The translations under genes were made by a program, and so were the position numbers. This document shows positions 16,988-24,001 of a DNA stretch of 64,000 bases, in pieces. Below the pieces are notes generated by a model, which saw only the letters and a list, made by a program, of their open reading frames with translations, made no database searches and was not told where the DNA came from. Each line of letters opens with the position of its first letter. The stretch's first letter is position 1. Origin of the DNA: Acidobacteriaceae bacterium dw_441 (GTDB lineage Bacteria > Acidobacteriota > Terriglobia > Terriglobales > Acidobacteriaceae); assembly GCA_018449715.1 (NCBI GenBank), contig JAAVVA010000001.1, forward strand, positions 1,116,001-1,180,000, read 5' to 3'.

Positions 16988-18228
16988 AGTATCCCCGCCA
17001 GGCTGAAGGCTGCCACTTTTCGCAAAGATCGTCGGTCATATTTCGCATAGATGGCAACACATTGAGTGCTTCGATGTCCAAGAAAGTCTGCGATCTCCTT
17101 CAGTGAGCTGCCCTTTGTTAATAGGCGGGTAGCGCATGCGTGGCGTAGTGAATGGGGACCACGATGCTTTGATTGAATTCCCAGTCTACTGAATTGTCTT
17201 TGGACGACGCTGTATATCGCTCCCTTGGAGAGGGGACGATACGGAAGCTGTGCAGTTAAAAAGAGGCTCCGGCACGCGCAACTCGGACGTCCGTAGCGTA
17301 GATAGTCGAGGATGGCTTCACCCACTTCATACTGAATAGGAAACTGTTGGACTCCACCGCGTTTGGAGCGCTGGACGCAAAACGTCTCGCTCCGCCAATT
17401 GAAATCCTCCAAACGAAGACGTGCTACTTCGCTAACCCGTAGACCGTAGATCGCACAAAGGAGAAGCAAGGCACAAGTGCGCAAATCCCCGGAGGTCTTG
17501 TCCTGGGTCGAACGGATCAGGCGGCGCACATCGGCCCAACTCGGTCCTGCGGCAAGTTCTGTGTACATGGGGATACGTGGACCGACGATACCGCGCCAGA
17601 TACCGGGCGGAGTCCAGCCTCGCTCCTCCGCAAAGCGGAAGAATGCACGGAGCGCGATGCAGTGACCAGAAATCGTCAAAAGGTGGACGCGAGCGTCACG
17701 TTTGACGGCTAGAAAATCGTCCACATCATAGACCGAAACGAGAGATAGGTCGCTGCAACGCTCAGACAGCCATTGCAAGAAGTTCTCTGTTCGGGTGACG
17801 TAGGCATTTATTGTGGTGGACGCGAGCCGCCGCATTTCCAATGTGTTCTTGAATTCCGCAACCTGAATATCGAAATATCCGGTTGGCCGACCAGGTAAGT
17901 TCAAAACACCAAGAAAGCGCAGCCACTGGCGTGCAAATTTAGCAAAAGTGTCGGGAGAAGTCTCGGGGCGTTTGCCTACTCGTTCATCTCCGTCATCATT
18001 GGCCCAGCGCACTCCAGCTTGTTCGATTTCAGCAGGTTCAACGCACCGCAAACTGACAAGTTCCATCATGCGGACGATGTGGACGAGGTATGTTGCAACC
18101 TCTAGGACACGATGCGCACTCCAGCCGATTTGGAGTAGATGGGCGAGATATTGCTCTCGCTCTTTCAGGAGCGGTGCTGCGCGATGTCGTCGCTGAGTGC
18201 TTAACCTGCTAGAGAGACTCTCGATCAT
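16984..18228 (-). CDS. Tyrosine recombinase A1
   Basis: First gene of the operon, 414 aa. The canonical catalytic set is visible: YGLRVSEV (Arg I), GPHSLRHACATRLL (His-x-x-Arg-His), FLGHRSTQCV and the Tyr nucleophile in AIYAKYD. The N-terminal region resembles A2 (KEREQYLAHLLQ versus AEREQYLRHMLE), showing that A1 and A2 are paralogues. The operon order A1-B1-A2-B2 with 4- to 11-bp overlaps indicates duplication of an A-B pair. Comparable tandem recombinases are known from RIT (recombinase-in-trio) elements, which have three different genes; here there are two repeated types. Confidence 0.88.
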   Translation of the reverse strand: MIESLSSRLSTQRRHRAAPLLKEREQYLAHLLQIGWSAHRVLEVATYLVHIVRMMELVSLRCVEPAEIEQAGVRWANDDGDERVGKRPETSPDTFAKFARQWLRFLGVLNLPGRPTGYFDIQVAEFKNTLEMRRLASTTINAYVTRTENFLQWLSERCSDLSLVSVYDVDDFLAVKRDARVHLLTISGHCIALRAFFRFAEERGWTPPGIWRGIVGPRIPMYTELAAGPSWADVRRLIRSTQDKTSGDLRTCALLLLCAIYGLRVSEVARLRLEDFNWRSETFCVQRSKRGGVQQFPIQYEVGEAILDYLRYGRPSCACRSLFLTAQLPYRPLSKGAIYSVVQRQFSRLGIQSKHRGPHSLRHACATRLLTKGSSLKEIADFLGHRSTQCVAIYAKYDRRSLRKVAAFSLAGIL

Positions 18229-18366
18229 CTGGCCATCTCCTTGATGTCATCGGAGTTCCAGTTGGTCCCACAGAAAGTACGCTGAGCCCGGTGCAATGCG
18301 TTGTCGCGTGTGAACGGTCATCTCAAGTCAGAGGGCCGCCGCATAGCAGCATGTCATCTTACTGCT

Positions 18367-18564
18367 TCAATCCCAGTTTTGGATACTCCAGCCTTGGCTC
18401 GTTTCTTCTGCCGCTTTGATGAGGTTTCTCTTGATGAAATCTTGATGGCAGGAATCGCAGTAGGCCAAATGGATTTGCAGCAGAGCCCATTCCTCTTCTG
18501 ATAGCTCTCCGGAGAAAAAGCGGGAGCATAGCGCTGCCAACTCCTCGTGCAATTTTGCGGTCAT
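18367..18564 (-). CDS. Small zinc-finger (anti-sigma-like) protein, 65 aa
   Basis: Contains the HxxxCxxC pattern of the zf-HC2 zinc-binding domain (IHLAYCDSCHQDF, residues 31-43), preceded by an acidic helix (SGELSEEEWALLQ). This domain usually forms the N-terminus of anti-sigma factors, but here it stands alone without a membrane or partner domain. A strong AGGAGG lies 6 bp before the ATG at 18564. It lies between the recombinase operon and the ardC remnant. It may be a free-standing zinc-binding regulator; no sigma factor is nearby. Confidence 0.65.
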   Translation of the reverse strand: MTAKLHEELAALCSRFFSGELSEEEWALLQIHLAYCDSCHQDFIKRNLIKAAEETSQGWSIQNWD

Positions 18565-18704
18565 GGTTTGCCTCCTCTATCTGGTTACCCCAACCTCTCT
18601 TACAAATTTGCCTTTCAGGGTATTTGGAATCAATACAAAGATGCGAGTTTGGCCAAACTTACTCATAGGGAGCTGGTCAGGGAATTCAGGCGAGGTAAGC
18701 GGTT

Positions 18705-18830
18705 AGCCGACTCATTGTTGATGCCGCCGCCAACGCGCAGAGAGCCGGGGATTGCATCCTTGTCAACACCTTTGAGGAAGAGAACGAGATGACGGATGAT
18801 GCGGCAATGCAGCTTCTGGCGGCTTGCTGA
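18705..18830 (+). pseudogene. Remnant of a second ardC 3' end
   Basis: The frame reads SRLIVDAAANAQRAGD and continues through a FEEENE segment to a stop at 18828-18830. It parallels the C-terminal part of ArdC (NRLIVHAAANAQRAVD). At DNA level 18711-18747 matches 13501-13537 in 36 of 37 bases, same orientation. Similarity then weakens but continues. No start or upstream ArdC domains remain, and a stop (taa at 18696) precedes it in frame. The fragment shows that a second ardC copy was truncated, or that the recombinase cassette displaced the original gene end. Confidence 0.75.
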
Positions 18831-18956
18831 GACAACAGCATTCAGTTGGCCGCAGCCTGCGCAGCAAATAGTGGAGGTATTTATGACTTGCTGTTCAATG
18901 GGAGGAAGCCGTTTTATGGCGGGCACCGGCAGTCTTGCTGACACAGACCTGGGAAG

Positions 18957-19337
18957 TCACAAACTGCCAGTGCCCTTGGACGATCCTCTGTCGGAATCGC
19001 CCATCTCGGAGGTTTCCCCTCTCTCGTTGTTTATGAGCCAAGGGGCTGGTCCCACGCTTGCCTCAGTCATCTCGTCCACGCGTTTGTAGAACTGATGAAT
19101 CTCCATGACGCCGAAACCCAAAGCCTGAACCACTTGCATTTGAAGGCGCATTGAATAGTTCGTTGTTAGCTGGTTATCCTCAAACTTTCGGAGCCAGGCA
19201 ACGGAAATTCCTGTCTCCTTTGAAAAGTCCTCAAGACTCCAGCCCTTTTCGGTACGAAGCTGGCGAACTAGGACACCGCAACAACGGTGGTATTCCTCCC
19301 TGTAGCGCCGCATCGCGGGATCGCTCCGTGGCTTCAT
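18957..19337 (-). CDS. XRE-family helix-turn-helix regulator, 126 aa
   Basis: N-terminal Cro/C1-type HTH at about residues 25-70 (LRTEKGWSLEDFSKETGISV with the recognition helix following), then a helical segment and an acidic tail. It is probably a DNA-binding repressor. It is the last gene of four coupled by ATGA overlaps (20852 to 18957). The wording KFEDNQLTTNYS after the HTH is typical of phage-repressor-like regulators. The target is presumably the operator at 20870-20890 or element genes nearby. Confidence 0.8.
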   Translation of the reverse strand: MKPRSDPAMRRYREEYHRCCGVLVRQLRTEKGWSLEDFSKETGISVAWLRKFEDNQLTTNYSMRLQMQVVQALGFGVMEIHQFYKRVDEMTEASVGPAPWLINNERGETSEMGDSDRGSSKGTGSL

Positions 19338-19678
19338 TTCCTAGACCTCTTCCCAGGCTTTCGCTGTTTCGGTGGTTGCTGAATCTGGTCGTATTGGGGA
19401 TAGCACTCTGGATGATCCGGTAAGAACATCTGTCCGCTTTCGGCAATGGGGTCGTCTTCGATGGAGACAAAGTGCGACACCCTTGCTGTCGGCAGGGAAA
19501 AAGACTCGATAGAGATGGACCACTCGGTGCGATCAGCAAACACCACGGTCACATAGACTATGCTGCGCTCCGCTTGAGAAAACCTTATGTGATCGACCTT
19601 CTTTCCCTTCACGCTGTAATCGAAGAGAGTGCCGTGCTTATGCTCTAGGCGAATCGTCTTCACCCGTGCTTTGCTCAT
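19334..19678 (-). CDS. Hypothetical protein in regulatory operon, 114 aa
   Basis: No recognised family. The middle reads as a small beta-rich domain (VDHIRFSQAERSIVYVTVVF), and the C-terminus is basic (PPKQRKPGKRSRK). It overlaps both neighbours by ATGA and so is translated with two HTH proteins. A role as an accessory or toxin/antitoxin-like partner of the regulators is possible but nothing in the sequence shows it. Confidence 0.65.
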   Translation of the reverse strand: MSKARVKTIRLEHKHGTLFDYSVKGKKVDHIRFSQAERSIVYVTVVFADRTEWSISIESFSLPTARVSHFVSIEDDPIAESGQMFLPDHPECYPQYDQIQQPPKQRKPGKRSRK

Positions 19679-20094
19679 GATTGTTCCCTCTCTCCGTTGG
19701 CTTCGTTCTCCAGAAGCGCTTCATCGGGAATATCCGATAGCTCTTCAGCCCGGTGCGCAAATTCCGCAAAAGAGAGATTGAAACCGATGCTGAGGCAGTA
19801 GAGAAAATAAAAGTCGGGATTAGGGTCTTTTCCAGCTTCGAGATCACGCACGAATTCAAGCGGCACCTGGCTACGCTTTGCCAGCTCTTCCTGCGTCAGA
19901 CCCTGCTCGTTCCGCAAAATGATAGAAAGAGCGGCATGAGCAGCAACAGCGCGTGTGCCCCGCTCTTGCCTCTCAACTTCGGGAATGGCGTTGATGCCCT
20001 CCGCCACCTCTGCCTGCGAAAAACCACGTTCTACGCGCAAAGCACTCAGAGCTGCCCCTATGGCTTGGTTGAACTCCTCACGGCTGATCCTCAT
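19675..20094 (-). CDS. HTH regulator, possible double HTH, 139 aa
   Basis: Two helix-turn-helix-like segments are visible: LRVERGFSQAEVAEGINAI near residue 22 and LRNEQGLTQEELAKRSQV near residue 60, the second the stronger XRE match with a following recognition helix (EFVRDLEAGKDPNP). The frame extends to 20136, but the ATG at 20094 overlaps the stop of the upstream gene (ATGA) and starts the domain, so I prefer it. Predicted transcriptional regulator of the element. Confidence 0.78.
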   Translation of the reverse strand: MRISREEFNQAIGAALSALRVERGFSQAEVAEGINAIPEVERQERGTRAVAAHAALSIILRNEQGLTQEELAKRSQVPLEFVRDLEAGKDPNPDFYFLYCLSIGFNLSFAEFAHRAEELSDIPDEALLENEANGEREQS

Positions 20095-20852
20095 ATTCCC
20101 TCGGTTTCCAGCTCGGTGAACTGTCGTTCCGCACAAAACTTCAATCCAACGTAGAGGTTCTTCACCAGCTTGGCGTCATTCTTGAACGGCACCGACCTGT
20201 CACCAATCAGGTCAATACCTGCTTTCCTGGCCCATGCGTAGGCCGCCGAGACCATCAACTGCCTCGCGCGCTCTCCGCTGATGCCGTGCATGGCTCCGAT
20301 GGTCCTTTGCGATTCGCCGTCATGAACGAACTGCACGAGCATCCGGTAAGCCCGCGCGAACTGCTGCCTTCCCTCCGGCGTAGACTTAGGGATGCTGTGG
20401 GAACCAAAACTGAGGCGCGGTGCTTTACGAGGGAGTATGTCTGCATACTTCTCACGGATGATGGTCATAGGAGAGGGGTCAGGGGGAACTCGATTGGCTG
20501 GAAGCCGCGCAATCCGAGAACGTTGCCGCCAGTGGCAGTACGCTCGTTGCCTGATCCACTCCACAGCGTCTTTGTCAGACAGGCGTGGCGGCACTCGCAG
20601 GCCACACGCAACAGCCCATTGTTCGGCCAGAATTCGCGGACAAATGCTGAGGGCTTTGGCAAGCTGATAGAAGTCGCGCTCCATCAAATGAACCTTGCCA
20701 GCAACATATCGAGCGAGATAGCGTTCCGTTACGTCTCCCAGTTTCTTGCTTAGCTGTTCGTGGGAAATGTCGCCACGCAATAGTTCAATCTGCGTGAGCA
20801 GATGAAGGCTGAAATCGCCTCGGATACGCGGAGGATGTTGAGAGCCTCGCAT
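20091..20852 (-). CDS. Putative DNA-binding regulator, 253 aa
   Basis: First gene of the four-gene operon. N-terminal region has a HTH-like stretch (DISHEQLSKKLGDVTERYLARYVAGK); near the C-terminus, GESQRTIGAMHGISGERARQLM resembles the sigma-factor region-4 type HTH. No catalytic motif. The frame is open to 20888 but I start at the ATG at 20852, because the upstream part overlaps the palindromic operator at 20870-20890. It may be a master regulator of the IME; alternative roles cannot be excluded. Confidence 0.7.
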   Translation of the reverse strand: MRGSQHPPRIRGDFSLHLLTQIELLRGDISHEQLSKKLGDVTERYLARYVAGKVHLMERDFYQLAKALSICPRILAEQWAVACGLRVPPRLSDKDAVEWIRQRAYCHWRQRSRIARLPANRVPPDPSPMTIIREKYADILPRKAPRLSFGSHSIPKSTPEGRQQFARAYRMLVQFVHDGESQRTIGAMHGISGERARQLMVSAAYAWARKAGIDLIGDRSVPFKNDAKLVKNLYVGLKFCAERQFTELETEGI

Positions 20853-20869
20853 GTCTAGAATAATCGCAT

Positions 20870-20890
20870 AGTTGGTTATGATAATCAACT
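20870..20890. promoter_or_regulatory. 21-bp near-palindromic operator in divergent promoter
   Basis: Halves agttg-g-ttat and ataa-t-caact pair around a central base with a single mismatched pair out of ten. It lies between the divergent genes starting at 20852 (minus) and 20953 (plus), in an AT-rich stretch. It is a natural site for one of the adjoining XRE proteins. Confidence 0.55.
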
Positions 20891-20952
20891 ACTTGCATAT
20901 AGTATTCATATATTTGGGCTTATGCCGCTGCGCGTGTTAGCTTTCCCTTGTT

Positions 20953-21198
20953 TTGATTATCACGGGAAGACAATTACGGGCTGCACGCGCTCTGCTTGGC
21001 ATGGAGCAGATTGAACTGGCAAAGCGCTCGCGCGTGGCGGTAGGAACCATCCGAAGGATGGAGTCGTTTGATGAAGAAGTTGGTGCGCGCACGTCAACGC
21101 TCTCTCAAGTACAGAAGGCATTGGAGAAGGCTGGAGTCGAGTTCCTAAACGACGGACAACCGGGTGTACGGTTGAAACGCTCTTCCGGGAAGGTGTAG
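20953..21198 (+). CDS. Small XRE regulator, 81 aa, TTG start
   Basis: Compact Cro/C1-type HTH (RQLRAARALLGMEQIELAKRS, residues 6-26, with recognition helix RVAVGTIRRME) and little else. The TTG at 20953-20955 is the likely start, as no ATG precedes the domain. It is divergent from the regulatory operon and lies 50 bp upstream of hsdM, so it may act as the control (C) protein of the type I operon, delaying restriction after transfer. That is inference from position and size; it is similar in length to known C proteins. Confidence 0.78.
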   Translation: MIITGRQLRAARALLGMEQIELAKRSRVAVGTIRRMESFDEEVGARTSTLSQVQKALEKAGVEFLNDGQPGVRLKRSSGKV

Positions 21199-21248
21199 AC
21201 CCAAGGTCACCGTGACGTGGATACAGCCGAACGCGGTAACATTCGAGG

Positions 21249-22982
21249 ATGAATCTTTCCTCTTTCATTTGGGCCGTGGCGGACTTGCTGCGTGGCAAGT
21301 ACAAGCCCCACGAATACGGCCAAGTGATTCTGCCATTTACGGTTCTGCGTCGTATGGACTGCGTTCTTGAGTCTACGAAGAAGGCCGTACTTAAGGAAGC
21401 GGCGAAGCGCGAGTTCTCTGCTGCCAGCGTCAATCCGTTTCTGACCCGTGCTTCAGGTGCCACGTTCTACAACACCTCGCCAATGGATTTAAAGGCCATC
21501 ATCGGCGACCAGGACAATATCGCCGCCAATCTAGCGGCCTACCTGCACAGTTTTTCGCCTAACGTCAAAGACATCTTCGCCCGTTTCAAGCTGGAAGCGC
21601 AGATCGACCGGCTCGCCAACGCCGACCTACTCTACCTCGTCACCGAGAAGTTCAGCAAGATCGACCTGCACCCCGACAAGGTCAGCAACGCGGACATGGG
21701 CACTATCTTCGAGGAATTGATCCGCAAGTTTGCCGAACTGTCCAATGAGACCGCTGGCGAGCACTTCACGCCGCGCGAGGTCATCCGGCTCATGGTCAAC
21801 CTTATCTTTGCAGAGGATGACGACGTTCTTTCCAAACCGGGTGTCGTTAGGACTATTTACGACCCGACAGCAGGTACGGGGGGAATGCTTTCGGTGGCAG
21901 GGGAATGGGTGCATGAGCACAACCCGAAGGCACGGCTCACCGTATCCGGCCAGGAGCTGAATGACGAGTCCTACGCAATCTGCAAAGCGGACATGCTCAT
22001 TAAGGGGCAGGATGTGGCGAATATCAAACCGGGCGATACGCTCGCCAACGACGGCCATGCGCATCAGGTGTTCGACTACATGCTTTCTAATCCGCCGTTC
22101 GGTGTTGAGTGGAAGCAGTCCGAGAAGGCCGTCCGCAAGGAGTATGAGGAGCAGGGTTTCAACGGACGCTTCGGACCGGGGTTGCCTCGCATCTCCGATG
22201 GCTCGCTGCTCTTCATGCTGCATTTGGTGAAGAAAATGCGCCCGCTCGCCGATGGTGGGGCACGGTTCTGTATCGTCCAGAATGGTTCGCCGCTGTTTAC
22301 GGGTGGCGCTGGTTCGGGAGAGAGCAATATCCGGCAGTATCTCTTGGAGAGTGATCTAGTAGAGGCCATCGTCGCGTTGCCAACGGAGATGTTCTACAAC
22401 ACTGGCATCTCGACATATCTGTGGGTTGTAACAAACCATAAGCTTCCTCACCGCAAGGGCAAGCTGCAGTTGATCGACGCCTCCGGCTTCTGGCAGCGGA
22501 TGCGAAAGAGCTTAGGGGACAAGCGCAAAGAGCTTAGCCCGGAGCACATCGACGAGATCACGCGCATCTTCTGCCAGTTCAAGGAAGTTCAGCGCGATGG
22601 GGCTCCCATATCGCTCATCTTCCCGAATGAGAGCTTCGGTTACCGGACGATTACGGTCGAGCGCCCCTTGCGCGATGCTAAGGGCAAGGTCGTCTTCGGC
22701 ACCAAGGGCAAGATGAAGGGGAAGCCGATGCCCGATGCCGACCTACGCGATACCGAGAATGTGCCGCTCAGCGAGGATGTGGAGGTCTACTTCGAGCGCG
22801 AGGTGTTGCCTCATGCGCCGGACGCTTGGATTGACCATGAAAAGACGAAGGTGGGGTATGAAATCCCGTTCAACCGGCATTTCTATGTCTTCAAACCGCC
22901 ACGGGAGCTTGCTGAGATCGACGCCGACCTCAAGGTCGTCACCGACCGTATCCTGACGATGATTGCGGGGTTGAGTGCATGA
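21249..22982 (+). CDS. hsdM: Type I restriction-modification methyltransferase subunit
   Basis: N6-adenine DNA methyltransferase, 577 aa. An N-terminal HsdM_N helical domain is followed by the SAM-binding motif DPTAGTGGM (205-213) and the catalytic NPPF (281-284), the standard order of gamma-type MTases. It forms the M2S complex with HsdS and, with HsdR, a restriction enzyme. It is the first gene of an operon with overlapping stops and starts; its TGA overlaps the next ATG (22979-22982). Confidence 0.95.
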   Translation: MNLSSFIWAVADLLRGKYKPHEYGQVILPFTVLRRMDCVLESTKKAVLKEAAKREFSAASVNPFLTRASGATFYNTSPMDLKAIIGDQDNIAANLAAYLHSFSPNVKDIFARFKLEAQIDRLANADLLYLVTEKFSKIDLHPDKVSNADMGTIFEELIRKFAELSNETAGEHFTPREVIRLMVNLIFAEDDDVLSKPGVVRTIYDPTAGTGGMLSVAGEWVHEHNPKARLTVSGQELNDESYAICKADMLIKGQDVANIKPGDTLANDGHAHQVFDYMLSNPPFGVEWKQSEKAVRKEYEEQGFNGRFGPGLPRISDGSLLFMLHLVKKMRPLADGGARFCIVQNGSPLFTGGAGSGESNIRQYLLESDLVEAIVALPTEMFYNTGISTYLWVVTNHKLPHRKGKLQLIDASGFWQRMRKSLGDKRKELSPEHIDEITRIFCQFKEVQRDGAPISLIFPNESFGYRTITVERPLRDAKGKVVFGTKGKMKGKPMPDADLRDTENVPLSEDVEVYFEREVLPHAPDAWIDHEKTKVGYEIPFNRHFYVFKPPRELAEIDADLKVVTDRILTMIAGLSA

Positions 22983-24001
22983 GCACCAAACTCGTGTTGA
23001 AACACTCTGAGTTCTCGGAAGTGCTCGCCATCATTCGGACTGGCCGCGCCAAAGCATATGAGGCCGTCAATGTAGCTTTGATTGAGACCTACTGGGCAGT
23101 TGGTGCACATCTGTCCCACAAGGTAGCGGAGGCAGGCTGGGGCAAAGGTGTCGTGAAGGAGTTGTCCGCTTGGCTTTTGGCGCAGGCTCCAGATTTAAAG
23201 GGCTTTTCTGCCTCTAACCTATGGCGAATGAAGCAGTTCTACGAACTGTATGCCGACAGCCCAAAACTCGCAACGCTGTTGCGAGTTTTGTCGTGGACCA
23301 AGCACCAGTTGCTGGTTCAGTGCAAATCCGCTGAAGAACGGGAGTTTTACTTGATAGCGGCGACTCGCGGCCACTGGTCTCACCGTGAGCTGGCGCGCCA
23401 GATTCAGAGTTCGGCCTTCGAGCGGACGATGCTCGCTGATCGAAAACTCGCAACACCGTCGCGAGTTTTGCCGCAGGACGCCACGGGCGTCTTCAAGGAC
23501 AGCTACCTGCTCGACTTTCTGGATCTACCGCAGCGCCATAGCGAGACGGATCTGCAAACATCGCTGCTGCGCAATCTCCGTCAGTTTTTGATGGAGTTGG
23601 GCGACGGCTTCGCTTTTGTCGGCGAGAAAGTGCGCGTCCAGGTGGGTAATCAGGACTTCGAGTTGGACCTGCTCTTCTACCATCGTGACCTGCAATGCCT
23701 CGTCGCGTTCGAGCTGAAGACAGGCCGATTCGAGCCAGAGCACATGGGCAAACTGGCGTTTTATCTGGAGGCTCTTGATCGCGACCGAAAGCGCCCGCAT
23801 GAGAACCCGAGCATTGGCGTTCTGCTTTGCCGCACGAAGGATGATGAGGTTGTGGAATACGCGATGAGCCGCCATCTCTCGCCCGCGCTCGTCGCGCAGT
23901 ACGAAACCCAGATGATTCCGAAGACTGTCCTCCAGCAGAAGCTCCACGAATGGAGCCAGATGCTCCAAGCTCCCGAATCGTCAGATGAGGACGAGCTATG
24001 A
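22979..24001 (+). CDS. DUF1016/PDDEXK nuclease-domain protein (YhcG-like)
   Basis: An N-terminal DUF1016 helical domain (residues 1-180, including ISW-like LSWTKHQLL and EREFYLIAAT) is followed by a C-terminal PDDEXK nuclease fold with the Asp of FELDLLFYH and the ExK of AFELKTGRF. It is inserted between hsdM and hsdS with ATGA overlaps on both sides, so it is made together with the restriction enzyme. Such genes recur in type I loci, but their function is not established. The coding DNA holds two copies of a 27-bp palindrome (23263-23289, 23443-23469). Confidence 0.88.
   Translation: MSTKLVLKHSEFSEVLAIIRTGRAKAYEAVNVALIETYWAVGAHLSHKVAEAGWGKGVVKELSAWLLAQAPDLKGFSASNLWRMKQFYELYADSPKLATLLRVLSWTKHQLLVQCKSAEEREFYLIAATRGHWSHRELARQIQSSAFERTMLADRKLATPSRVLPQDATGVFKDSYLLDFLDLPQRHSETDLQTSLLRNLRQFLMELGDGFAFVGEKVRVQVGNQDFELDLLFYHRDLQCLVAFELKTGRFEPEHMGKLAFYLEALDRDRKRPHENPSIGVLLCRTKDDEVVEYAMSRHLSPALVAQYETQMIPKTVLQQKLHEWSQMLQAPESSDEDEL
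23263..23289. repeat. 27-bp intragenic palindrome, copy 1
   Basis: Perfect 12-bp stem aaaactcgcaac (23263-23274) with complement at 23278-23289 around a 3-nt loop, inside the DUF1016 gene, encoding KLATLLRVL. A second copy lies exactly 180 bp downstream in the same frame. Confidence 0.65.
23443..23469. repeat. 27-bp intragenic palindrome, copy 2
   Basis: Same 12-bp left arm (23443-23454) and 3-nt loop; the right arm (23458-23469) differs by one base. It encodes KLATPSRVL, so the reading frame is the same as copy 1. Confidence 0.6.
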
